NCBI GenBank assembly: GCA_014529385.2
Contig: CM043952.1
Location: 61,830,119-61,894,118 of the forward strand
Source of the DNA: Adiantum capillus-veneris
Taxonomy: Eukaryota > Streptophyta > Polypodiopsida > Polypodiales > Pteridaceae
Length of the DNA: 64,000 nt
Direction: 5' to 3'
Translations under genes and position numbers: made by a program
Shown here: positions 22,401-32,229 of the stretch, one piece after another
How positions within the stretch are numbered: position 1 is the first letter of the stretch
Layout of the letters: each line of letters opens with the position of its first letter
Notes under the pieces: model-generated
What the model saw: the letters and a program-made list of their open reading frames with translations, nothing else
What the model was told of the DNA's origin: nothing
The model's database searches: none

Positions 22401-22890
22401 CAATGGTGTGTGGTGGGGTTATGTACTTCTACGGCCACTTGTTGGAGACATGAAAGAATTGGTTGTACAGCTTGCAGATCCTATTTTCTCTTAGATCCAC
22501 TAGGTCTTCAAAGGTGGGATTGGTCTTTTTTCACTTTGTCTCTTCTTTCACGGACAGAGCTGTGCAGTCCCAAAGCATGAACAATGTTTTGAGGTGTAAT
22601 GGTGACTTCTTTGCTTTCCTCTTTAAGTGTGGCGAGAGTTGTTCTGCCTTCTTTCTTGATGGTGGTTGTCAACTCATAAAATCTTTGGAGATCTACATCA
22701 ATCGGCTATGATGTGAAGAATCCATGGAGGTCCACTCTTTCTAGGTGGTTGAGAAGGCCCTCTTTGCTAGCATACTCACTTAGTTATCTTGGAATCATTG
22801 GCACGTCCACCATATTGCCATGTGGTTCTCTGAATGTTCCTTGATATAGCCTCATGCCTTTTGGTACTAATGTGGCATATTTCCAAGTGA
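19480..22890 (-). pseudogene. accessory ORF, copy in element 5
   Basis: From the right: a diverged N-terminal domain with HGFF and FYELTTTIKKEGRTTLATL, then ESKEVTITPQNIVHALGL (22890-22250). A basic linker follows, KPKETTSQKAARIERLIEQF with YWVPNLAKMGG (21796-22167). Coiled-coil pieces are at 21028-21243 and in the first part of 19823-20650. The C-terminal domain has MVKTVMGAIKLFTRSPDLTC and then KTLLACIEVF, matching MVKTLTGALTFFKSLPDLSC and RMLLTCIQVF of element 3. Several frame breaks are present. Function unknown. Confidence 0.65.
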
Positions 22891-23673
22891 ATTTTTATTT
22901 CTTAATTCAAGGGGCCGCATAGGGTGGGCACCCTATTTTGAACACCCCCAACTAGCAAAGGGTCCCTACAAGCTCTCAAGGTCTTTGGCTTGCGGCCCTT
23001 GGCTTTTGAAATTAGAAAAGTTCAATGAATTTAGCAGTCAATTTGACACACCAAGGATCCTCTCAAGTCACGAGAGCACACAAGGGTATTGCCTCTTGCA
23101 CTAAATTTTCTTTAGGAATTCATGCATGAGTCAACATGGGAATTCAATCGCCTGAAGGGATCCTATTTTGGAATTTAAGCAAAGGACATTGCAAGTGACT
23201 ACCATGAAGCTTGGGAGCTTAAGAAGATTATCAATTCCATGTATAGGCTTATGTCCTTGTAATGGTCACTTATAGGCTTATTTACTTGCAATAGTCACTT
23301 ATGTACAACGCTTATAAACCCACTACAGACCAGACTCATACAAGAAGGCCATGAACCATTTACAAGGATGTATGCAAAGACAAGCTTACATGCAAACTCT
23401 CATAGTTGCCTTCCAATTGCAAGGCATTGATTCCAAATTTTTGAAAGGGAATCTACACACATGATTTTCTATGTTGTAGATAGTAGAAATTGTCTCTATG
23501 GAAGCGCTAGTATATAGTAGACTTACCAATAGCCGTAATAATGTCCAATCAATATGTGTCCAATTGAGCAATTGGTCAAAATCCAATATAGGCACCTATA
23601 AATAGGACCACTACTTTCATTTGGGGTTTTGTCTATCTCCTATGAATTAGACTTGAGTCGAGCTCTATTCTAC
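22891..23673. other. unassigned DNA between elements 5 and 4
   Basis: About 780 bp with no recognised domain. A short direct repeat ataggctta...agtcacttat occurs near 23240-23300. It may hold the deletion junction between the two neighbouring minus-strand elements. Confidence 0.4.
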
Positions 23674-26381
23674 TCATAAGCCTTGGGAATCATTGTACTT
23701 CCATGTAAGAATATAATTTTGGTTTTGGAGCATCGATCGTGTGAGTACATCTACTGGTACCACCGGTGTACTTTGTGATGGTACCTCAGTAATATCAATT
23801 AAGTTCAATGGCATGATCCTTGGTGCATTTGGATTATTAGGACATTGGGTAATCAATTGATCTATGCCACATCGATTACACATGAGTATCGGCATTGTAT
23901 ATGTGCTCCCTTGATTTGGTATGCACTAGTGTGTCATTCTTTTGTAGATTAATAGGACACTTAACTACACGATGTGGACCCCACACTCATAGCATTGAAG
24001 AGGTGGTCTCTTGGCAATGAGATTGATATTTTGACCTCTTGCTGCAAGAGCAGCTACTTGATAAACAGGTTTGACTTGTCACCAGTACCATGTAGTATTG
24101 TGGACACTCTTCAAGTGCATCCATCCCATAGGCAATATTAGGGTCTGTATCTTCCTCACAGCCTTCCAAACAAGCACTAGATGACTCACAACCCATATGA
24201 TTCACAGGGGTGACTCTTGGATGTGGAGGCTATGGTCCTAGCACTGGAGGTGGTAGTAGGGTAGCTTGAGCAACATTTTGGGCTCTAGGAACCATGTGTT
24301 GGGATAGTTGTTCTACAAGTGGGGCAGAAATCAATGCAAGAACTCGAGGTGAATCTGTCCAGGCCAAAGGTGGTCTATTCATCATCACAAATTTGAACAT
24401 TATACAATCCTTATCTTTGTGATCGTACCTACCACATGCATTGAAATTCTCATTGAATTTTAGTCTATAAAGGGCATTCAATAGTGCTATGTGGACCAAA
24501 GAAAATTGGGCACCATTGTTGTTCCCTTCTTGGATACATATGATTGTTTTGTGAGGCACAACTATCTATAAGACTTTCTTGAATGACCTTGGTGAGATCT
24601 GTTAAAGTCATCTCATATTTCTTTGGCTCTTTAACAATAGGCTATATGGTCATTGGCTCATGCCCCGATGCTTCCGAGCCACTAGACTTTGGCTCAAAGG
24701 ACACTCTTTCACTTGCAATCATCAAATTGTCTTCCAATTGGATTGCATTGGTAGTGACTGCCTCTTAGGTAGTATTACCTCTAATGACTAGACCACTATA
24801 GATATTTTTTTTGCAATCCTTGAAGGAATCCATCGAGAAATTGGTTATTGTTGAAACGCTCATTTATAGGAAAACAAGAGTTTAAATGCTTTAGACAAGT
24901 GATAAAGTCTCTCACTGACTTGCCTTCCTCACATTCAGCCTTTTGTAGTTGAGATGCTACAACCCAAAGCAGACCTTCTTGTATATACTCCTATAGGGAG
25001 AATCTCCAAAGAGTAGGGTAAATCATTTTCTCTTCCATCCTTAAGGTCCTATACCAATCCCCAGCCTTCCCACTCAAAGTCAAGTTTAAAGCAATGCTCT
25101 TATGTAGTACGTTGTGTTCTCCTAGGGAATCGAATATCTGCTCAAATAATTCAATGTGCTTTTGAGCATCTTCATCCCCATTAAATTTTTGCGCAAGTTT
25201 TGCAATCTATACCACTTTACTCCTAGATTCTCTTTTAGATGTGTGACGCATATGCTCCACAATAGATCAACCTATTGTTTAACAGAATGCTGCCAAATCA
25301 CCTATGTTGAGGAGGTATGGTTGGTGGAGGCACTCCTGATAGAATCATGTGTGGGATGGGGGTGGTTACTGGCACTGGCATATATGTAGCCAACTTAGGA
25401 TATGGAGTATTTTTGGGCATAGGCCAGTCGGTTGGGAATGGCACTCTTGGAGCATATGTTGTTGGTACAATCGAGGGTGTAGGATCCATGTGTGCATAAG
25501 TGGCTACAAGCACATACGGTCAAGCCCCAATGGTAGGTACTATGCCACTAGGGAACGGTACTGCACTACTCTTAGTTGCCATAGGTGCATCTCTATCAAG
25601 TTCATCACTGGAGTAAGCACCATCATTTTTTTGAGAGGAAGTTGATCCAAACTAGGAAAACTAAAGTTGTTGTTCGTGGGCTTAGACTGCATCGGGACTC
25701 TAGGCGAAACAACATATGAGGGGTCCATGAGACTCATCATAGGAGTCTCCATTTGTGATAGAGTAGGCTGTTTGACCTTGCTTGTATCTAAAAAATTCAT
25801 GGGCCCAGTTGAGGGTACATTTATGCCTTGATTTTGCCTCTCCAAGTAGATGATGCCATGGAAGACATCACATATTATTCTTTGTTGATCCTCAATATTA
25901 ATGGTGCTAGATGTGGATTGTACAATCTCTATCTAATCTACATGGTAGGAGTGGCCAAAGTATAGATCCATCAACATCTCAGTGTGGAGGTCATATTTTC
26001 AATTTTCATTAATATATACCCTTCTAGACTTGACTTGTTAGAGGTCCCTTGTGAGGTGGAAGCAATGTTTCTCCCCGTGGTTTTGCCTTTCGTGGTCGTT
26101 GAGGGAACTTCCAAGGGAGGTAGCTCGATAGGGCCTGCATTGAAGGAGGTAGGTAGAATATCCACATGGACACTCTTAGGGGGTGTGGGGTGCACATGAG
26201 ATGTGAACAGAGAATCTACTTCCCCACCCCCTTCATACGCTTCATTGGCCTTGGGTTCAGAGCGAGTAGCTCTACTAAATGTCTCCATAAAATAGTTGAA
26301 CATGCTAGCACTAGGTTGTGGAGCTCTGGTGGACACATGTCCTTCTTCCTTAGGGTTTTGTATAGAATAAACTTCCATCAT
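23674..26381 (-). pseudogene. element 4 gag
   Basis: Several frames together give an N-terminal part (MMEVYSIQNPKEEGH), and then at about 25250-24790 a capsid-like domain with FNGDEDAQKHIELFEQIF, ALNLTLSGKAGDWYRTLRM and FITCLKHLNSCFPINERF. Nucleocapsid follows, with MYPRREQQWCPIFFGPHST, a CCHC-type knuckle CGRYDHKDKDC and, further on, CNRCGIDQLITQC. Downstream sequence ACLEGCEEDTDPNIA is shared with the gag of element 6. Stops and frameshifts are frequent. Confidence 0.72.
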
Positions 26382-27353
26382 GTCTGAGTCAGAGGAAGAG
26401 TCACTAGCTACTAGGTAGGGTCTTGAGTAGTACTACCTTGGGTTCCCATTCAGGGCCTAGAGCCTAATGTGGAGGGATAATGGGTGCTCATCTAAACAGA
26501 GGCACTCTCTATATGCTTGTGCTCTAGCACACAACCAGAGCATAGGTGCATGTGACCTTGACACCATAGAAGTGTTGGTGAGTGCCCATGAAGGCCGCTC
26601 ACCTAGTTTTTTGGGTGTTTTGCAACCCGACTTTACTCTCAAATTTTTGCTTTTTTGGTCCTTGTTTTTTTACCAAGCTATGGAATATAGAGTGTGATAG
26701 TTCAAAACAAGCATCTTGGTTAGAGTGACGTTGTGTGCTTTACAGCCCAAGATTTGGTTATTTTATGCCCTCGAAATCCTCAAATTAGCCTATTTCTAGT
26801 TGGGAGCAAGGCATAAAATGGAAAGCTCAAGGGTGCAAGTGTGAAGGGGAGGATGGAGAACTTGTCCCACATGCCCTCACTCCCTCTTATGTGGGTAGAC
26901 TATATATATTCTTGGGTCTATACTATATCATAAGACTGAGGACTGAGGCCTGGGCTTGGGCTTGATACATAGTTTTTTTTCTTAAAGGCTAAAAATACAG
27001 GTTTTAGTGCAAAAAATATTGATTTTGTAAAACAAAATAGGAAATTACTATAAAATGCCAAAAGTATAGATTTTGAACCAAAAGTTCAAAAAATTACAAA
27101 AAAACGTAGAAATTTTAATGCAGGACTTACAAAAAATCCAAAAAGTATTGTGTAGAGTGCAGAACATTGCAGAAAATGCTTGAAATTATTGGAAAAATCA
27201 CTTCAAAAAATAAAAGAATGTAGAAACACATCATCTACCCTTAACCCTAAACCTTTCTTCGACCAGACAACAAATTTGCAGAAAGCCTCAAAAATTAGAA
27301 GATTGCAGGAAGGACAAAAAACAGTTGCATCTCAAGCTAAACGCTCAGCCCCT
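26382..27353 (-). other. 5' leader of element 4
   Basis: About 970 bp between PBS and gag. The right half (26950-27330) is A-rich on the plus strand. No ORF of note. The segment near 26460-26560 matches the start of the gag region of element 6 (tgtgtgctagag and neighbours). Confidence 0.5.
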
Positions 27354-27370
27354 CCGCGACAATGGTGCTA
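27354..27370 (-). other. degenerate primer binding site of element 4
   Basis: On the minus strand TAGCACCATTGTCGCGG follows the LTR end by four T residues. It aligns with the intact TGGCGCCGTTGCCGAGG of element 6. Differences include TGG to TAG, GCG to GCA and GCC to GTC, mostly transitions. Confidence 0.65.
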
Positions 27371-27374
27371 AAAA

Positions 27375-27614
27375 TGTCATATTGCAGGGAACTTGCTGTG
27401 TGCTATGTGTGAGCCACTAAGGCTGCAAACACACAATCCATTTACAAGAAATCTCACCAACGCAAATGGTGTGTCACTTACCTCTTTCTTTTTATCATTG
27501 CAGGAATCTTGCACTGCCGCGAAGAGGGAGCCCATCGTCACTCAATCGCCTCGCCGTTGCCATAAGGTCTTCGCTCACCCTTGCTCGCACACACACGCTC
27601 TCAAACACTCACAC
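27375..27614 (-). repeat. element 4 5' LTR, distal part
   Basis: In minus-strand reading it contains GGCGAGGCGATTGAG, CTCCCTCTTCGCGGC and GCAAGTTCCCTGCAAT, and ends TGACA. These match the second half of the LTRs of element 6 (GGCGATGAGGCG, CTCCCTCTTCTTTGCGGC, GCAAGTTCCTTGCATTGACA). It breaks at 27614, where element 3 starts. Confidence 0.7.
27610..27614. repeat. target site duplication of element 3, left copy
   Basis: CACAC immediately left of the LTR at 27615, repeated at 46604-46608 right of the other LTR. The bases are low-complexity, but the interrupted element 4 LTR rejoins here, which supports a true duplication. Confidence 0.8.
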
Positions 27615-27659
27615 TGTGGGACGCATGTCTAACCTCACCATCCTATCTTATTGCAGTAT

Positions 27660-27869
27660 TAGCGAGAACCACGATTAATTTGTCAAACCATGGGACGAAG
27701 CTGACTCGACTAGTGCATAGAGGCTACAAGAGGTTGTCAATCTCTTGGAAAACAACTAACAACTTAGCGAGAACCGTGATTAATTTGTCAAACCATGGGA
27801 CGAAGCTGACTTGACTAGTGCATAGAGGCTACAAGAGGTTGTCAATCTCTTGGAAAACAACTAACAACT
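27660..27869. repeat. 105-bp tandem duplication inside the 3' LTR
   Basis: 27660-27764 and 27765-27869 both start tagcgagaacc and run through gttgtcaatctcttgg. The other LTR has a single unit (from about 45730), so the duplication arose after insertion or during the last transposition. Confidence 0.9.
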
Positions 27870-28403
27870 CGCATCTAACTCAAGCTACACTCAAGTGACT
27901 GAAAGCCAATCGTTCATCTTGACAAGCAAATCACATCCATTACAGCATCAAATGACATCCAAACGTAACGAAACTTCTAAGACAAGTTTATAAGACCTAC
28001 GCACACATGCATATGGCCTCAAATCCCACTTTAGGTCAAGTTCCACAATCGTGATTATTAACAGTAGTGGATTTTTGACCTAGTCGTTTTCAACCCAGAA
28101 TGCATTTAAATGCTTAGCAATGATGCCCCAATACCCCACCTATTCTTAGCTTTTGATTTAAATGTGTAAATTCCTAGTTATGATGAAATTAGGCCACAGG
28201 TTGGCGATGCCAAAAGCTACGAAATACTGTGAATGGCTTACGTCATTGCATAGAGCTCTTACATGCGGTTGCAATGCAACAAACGCATTCATAATGTGAC
28301 AACCGGAGAGGGAGTAGGAAGCGCAAGAAGGAGAGAAGTGAGCGCCGTAAGCTCACGCTGTGTATTTATTATCCAAAAACTTTAAAAAAAACTTAGAAAA
28401 ATT

Positions 28404-28415
28404 GGCTTTTATACC
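28404..28415 (-). promoter_or_regulatory. TATA box in the 3' LTR of element 3
   Basis: GGTATAAAAGCC on the minus strand, preceded by CTTGGCTAA and followed by AATTTTTC. The same box is in the other LTR at 46374-46385. It is the likely core promoter of element 3. Confidence 0.7.
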
Positions 28416-28633
28416 TTAGCCAAGGTTTTTGGGTGGTCAAAAGTAATAATATGGAGTTCTACCAAAGCTAGGAATTGACTGGCTGATACAATCTGGAAGC
28501 TTGTAGCCCCAGCTCATTAATTACAAAGTTTACCAAGAAAATAGGAGTTACAATATTCCTGATTTATCAAAATTATATTTTTTTTACAAGGAGAACTCTG
28601 AAAAATGGTGTCCACGTTAGCTTGCTGCTAACA

Positions 28634-28648
28634 TTCCCCCCCTCCTCG
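28634..28648 (-). other. polypurine tract of element 3
   Basis: GAGGAGGGGGGGGAA on the minus strand abuts the 3' LTR exactly. This is a textbook position and composition for plus-strand priming. Confidence 0.85.
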
Positions 28649-28672
28649 CCTGTGTCGTCCCTTGACACAGCT

Positions 28673-29530
28673 TTATGGGTTGAAGTAGTCTTCGGGTTTA
28701 CGGCGGGCGAGGCGGTCTTTCAGTGCTTCCAATGCTTTTTGGTATCTGATTTTGCGTTCTTTGTCTGGCACTTGCAAAAAGTGCATGGTGACTCTGTTTT
28801 TCAGTTCCACTTTGCTAAGTATCCTACAAATCTTGACGTGAGGTTGATTATCATCGGCGCAAATATCTTCGTTCGCCAAGTGAAGAAACCAGTGTAGAAT
28901 GCCTCCTCAAAAGCAAGCATATTATGCGAGGGCAGGAACATGCATCTAGCATAAAATCCATAGAGAATTTCCTATGAGGGTTGCCCACTTAGATCATAGC
29001 AAAGGCCTTTGTTCCCTTCCAAGAATGAGAGCCAGGGGGCTTCTGTCTGCTCAGGATCATTGAAAACCTGTATGCAAGTGAGTAACATCCTGCAGATCTT
29101 ATATAGCATTGCGCAGGAGAGATCTGGCAGACTCTTGAAGAATGTCAGGGCGCCCGTTAGGGTTTTCACCATGTATTCTTTTGATGCTTTGCCTTTCTCT
29201 AAAGTTGGCAACCTGGGAAAATTAAGTCATGTTGGCCTTTTCTTCTACAGTGCTTGCCATGTCCTTACTCGAGGTACAGGACAGAATGTCGGATCTTTCT
29301 GTAGGGCCACAGGTGGTCTTGTGAACAAAATCCAGTATCTTAGATTCTTGTTCAGCCAGCTTAACCTCCACTTTGGGTGGTCTTTATCTGCATCATCTTC
29401 TTGCATATCCTTGTATAATCTTTCCTTTACCTATAAGAGTTCTACCTTGATGAGAGGGTATGGCTGGGATTGTTGGTGCTATTGAGCATTGATTTGATTG
29501 GGGGTGAGTTGAGTGACGTTGACAGAGTGT
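28673..29530 (-). pseudogene. accessory ORF of element 3: C-terminal domain
   Basis: Two open pieces (28972-29211, 28673-28879) and intervening frames give MVKTLTGALTFFKSLPDLSC, MLYKICRMLLTCIQVFNDPE and a C-terminus ending RRKPEDYFNP just before the polypurine tract. Element 5 and the copy at 55366-56302 are homologous in this part. The segment is hydrophobic-helix rich but has no clear transmembrane helix. No family is recognised. Confidence 0.6.
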
Positions 29531-29597
29531 AAAACTCTCAACTCCCAATCTATTGCGGCCTTCCACTGCTCATCTTCCTCTAAGGTGATCTTGTCTT

Positions 29598-30397
29598 TCA
29601 GTGCGTCCTCTTCAGCCTTTGACACAGTTGGACCATTGGCACTGTATCTTCATTTGTGATTTGGACCTGAAAGTCTTCGTCACCACTCGGCTCTGCTGTA
29701 GACTGCATCTCAAAGTCAGAAAATGAGACCGAGGGGATGTCCATTTGGGGTGGCTCTGAAGTACCTGCCTCTTCCTGTATATCTGGCTTTCCATCTCTGA
29801 GGAGTTGATTCATTCTTTTCAATTCTGCAATTTCCTTAAGGAGTTCCTCCTCTCTTTGGACCTGCATCAGTGCCAGGTCTCTGCGTTGTGACTGCTCCAG
29901 CTTCAACTCCAGTTCTAAATCTCTCTTTTTCTTTTCAAGTGCTTTATACACTTCATCTATTCCCTTGATCGAGGCCACAGCTGGGGATTTTCTCTTATTT
30001 GCTACAAGAAAGTGGCTTGATCATTGATTCTTTGTTCAGAATATTGGAGAGAAGCATTAGTGACATCTAACTGTACCTGAATTTTCTGGGCTGATAGAGA
30101 GGTGGTAAGAAGTTCGTTTGTCACTTCTGTCAGCTTCTCATCTTTCACTTTGCATGCATCAGCTAATTTAGTAAGGAGGTCACCCAACTCCTCCATTTCC
30201 TTCTGTTGTTTGTCCCTGGCTATCTGATACCGTTCTACTTTAGCCTTTAGCTCTTCTACTTGCCTTTGGAGATCAATGATAGTAGCCATTCTGTCATCGA
30301 GCTCTCCTTGAAGAGCATCGACGACCATTTCTAGTTCTTTGGCTTTTGTAATGCGGTCGAAGGCTGCTAAGCAGAGTTTCTCCGTCATGAGTTGCAT
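29598..30397 (-). pseudogene. accessory ORF of element 3: coiled-coil region
   Basis: 30002-30397 and 29598-29978 are dominated by heptad-like Leu/Glu/Lys patterns (LEMVVDALQGELDDRMATII; LQRQVEELKAKVERYQIARD; LELELKLEQSQRRDLALMQ). This points to a long parallel coiled coil and so to self-association of the product. An acidic stretch (FSDFEMQSTAEPSGDEDFQV) follows. Similar Gln/Glu-rich coils lie in element 5 (20400-21243) and in the copy at 61639-62336. Confidence 0.65.
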
Positions 30398-30547
30398 CTA
30401 CCTTGCATACTTGTTTACTTGTATAATCACTTCATCATTGGACTGCCACTCCTTCTGTCTTGCGAGTTGTGATGTGCCAGCACCCTCTTGTGTTGCTTCT
30501 TGTTGTGTTGTAAGTGATGATGGCTATGTAGAAGTGGATGGTTGTTC

Positions 30548-31449
30548 TTATCTTTGGCCATCCTGAGGCTTTGATACCTCGACAGTTTCTGGCTGAGTGG
30601 AAACAACCTGTGTGGTCTCAACCCTTACCATGTCTTCAATCATCGCAGTCCTTTCCGCCTTCTCAGTCTCGGTTTCTTTCTCAAGGGTAGTGGTTTGCTC
30701 TTTTTCTGTATCTTCCTTTTGTTCACTTTCATCCACCAGCTTGTGAGTTTCCTCGGCTGTTTGCTCTAGTTCTGGTTCAGCTGTCTTTTCCTCATGTTGT
30801 TCGGCGTGGTCAGCTTGTTGTGTAGCTTCCGTTCGGTGGGTGAATTCAAATCTTTTTCCTTGTCGGTCTCGGATTCTTCATTGGTCTCCTGGCCCGGCAG
30901 TGATGATGGTAGAGTAGGCATGGGCTGGTCCTGTTGTTCCGGCGGCGGTGAGGTGGGCAGGGGAGATGCCTCGCTCTGCACTTGAGTAGCCGCTTCCTCT
31001 GTGTTCTTTGCCACTTCTTCGGCCTCTTTCAACTTTAAGGCTTCTGCCTCTTGGTACATCCTTTCTAAATAATCTTTGGGATCCTCGGCCTCTTTTCTTG
31101 AATGATGCTTCGTTCGAAGTCCTTTCAAGCCAGTGGGTACCCACTTTTTTGGGTCTTTTCCCTGTGCTTGCCTAGTGCGCTGATACACCTGTTTTTCTCT
31201 TTCAAATCTTGCTTGTTTCTGAGCTGGCTCCTCTTGGTGGGTAGCCACAGCTTTTCGCTTCATCTCTTCCCTCCTATCTCTTTTTTCTTCGTTGTCAAAG
31301 CTTTCAGTGCTATGCTGCACTGATGAGCTGTCATCTGATTCATCACTTGATTTAAATGATCTTTTACCATATCTTGTAGCTCTTGGAGAGGGCTGTGCTA
31401 CCAAGATCCATGTATTCTGATCCGGGGCAGGCGGTAGGTTGTCGGCCAT
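30548..31449 (-). pseudogene. accessory ORF of element 3: charged linker
   Basis: The frame at 30766-31449 (227 codons) is rich in Glu, Lys, Pro and Gln, with a Ser cluster (SSDESDDSSSVQHSTE), a basic patch (RDRREEMKRKAVATHQEE) and a Pro stretch (LPTSPPPEQQDQPMPTLP). It continues in another frame at 30548-30736 with an acidic repeat-like KEDTEKEQTTTLEKETETEK. It looks disordered and joins the N-terminal domain in frame across a TAA at 31483. Confidence 0.6.
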
Positions 31450-31482
31450 GCCAATGGCATGATAGGATATTCTTGTTAATAC

Positions 31483-32229
31483 TTATGGCACGCCCAAGTA
31501 TGTTATTTTCCCTTCCTTTTTGGTGGCCTTCATTGTTGTCAAAACATATTGTGCGTGGTCCACAGGTTGCCTTGTTGTTGACTTCAGAACTTGTGTAAAA
31601 GTGATGGCCATGGCGTGATTTGGTGTCGTGTACCTTGGTGGCCTTTTTGCCAGGAAATGGAAGTGTTGATGGTACAGACGGGCTGGCTCTTCCACTTGTT
31701 TGTGGATGAGATCGGCGAATGTAGACGCAGCTATTTCTTTGGCAAATGTACCCGCTGTCTTCCTTTCTCTTGCCCGCATGGTCATCCCTTCAGTGGGTAG
31801 TCTAAGTGCCTCTGCCACAATATCTTTTGTTATCACAACCTCAACCTTTTTTCCCTGGTTATCTGATATTTGGATAGTTCCATCTTCTTTGATTGTGGAC
31901 AGAAGCTCGTAAGCTTTCTGAAAGTCCAGTCCGCAAGGTTCTTGTTCGTAAAAATGTCGGAGCCCCAACCTGCGGTTAGCCTCTTTGGTTTCTAGCTTTG
32001 CACCTACATCATAGACCTCTTTAAGCAGGAGCTGCAACTCTACCTGATGCCCTTCTTCACTTTTAAACTTGCCAGTGAAGACCGTGGTGTGGTGTTCTTC
32101 CAACTGCTCTTTAGAAAGGTAAGATGCTTTTTCCGCCTTTACTGACTCAGGGTCCAGTTGATATGGGGGCAGTTCTTGCAGTTTCTTCTTTGGGTTTAAC
32201 TTCTTCTTGGCCTTCTCCGCGGCTTGCAT
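31483..32229 (-). pseudogene. accessory ORF of element 3: N-terminal domain
   Basis: A 248-codon open frame starts MQAAEKAKKKLNPKKKLQEL. The conserved core is LRHFYEQEPCGLDFQKAYEL, then LLSTIKEDGTIQI, VEVVITKDIVAEALRLP and FADLIHKQVEEPARLYHQHF. The same core is seen at 22890-22250 and 63533-63913. The pattern of a [FA].ELx[ST]I element followed by V.[VI][TI]..I..AL.L loosely recalls the putative plant transposon protein domains found in retroelement ORFs, but I cannot assign it. It is the best preserved part of the accessory ORF. Confidence 0.65.

Larger units (their letters stand above)
18930..22890 (-). mobile_element. element 5: 3' part of a relative of element 3
   Basis: An LTR (right edge 19424), a polypurine tract and a minus-strand accessory ORF are in the same order as the left end of element 3. 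The LTR shares with element 3 the start TGTTGAC/TGTTAGC, a CACCATTTTT block and the surroundings of the TATA box. No gag, PR, RT or IN of this copy is present. The left edge is approximate. Confidence 0.6.
23674..27614 (-). mobile_element. element 4: gypsy element with gag, 5' LTR split by element 3
   Basis: A minus-strand gag region, a PBS-like site and the distal part of a 5' LTR lie left of the insertion of element 3. The proximal part of the same LTR resumes at 46604. Gag and LTR are homologous to those of element 6 (49310-55314). No protease, RT or IN is seen downstream of gag, so the element is truncated on its left. Confidence 0.7.
27615..28633 (-). repeat. 3' LTR of element 3
   Basis: Starts TGTGGGACGC and ends GCTAACA in plus reading. 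It is about 100 bp longer than its partner because of a 105-bp tandem duplication. It contains a TATA box on the minus strand (28404-28415) and a palindrome-related site AATCGTGATTATTAAC at 28047-28062. Confidence 0.95.

Noticed and set aside
27400-27520. Possible host exon edge (pyrimidine stretch then TTGCAGG)
   Set aside because: The stretch aligns with the LTR of element 6 in reverse, so it is LTR sequence of element 4.
29009-29485. 158-codon plus-strand frame
   Set aside because: Antisense to the accessory ORF C-terminal domain, which has homologues on the minus strand; no recognisable domain on the plus strand.
28673-32229. Envelope (env-like) gene after pol
   Set aside because: No signal peptide, no clear transmembrane helix and no surface/transmembrane organisation; the product looks soluble and coiled-coil.
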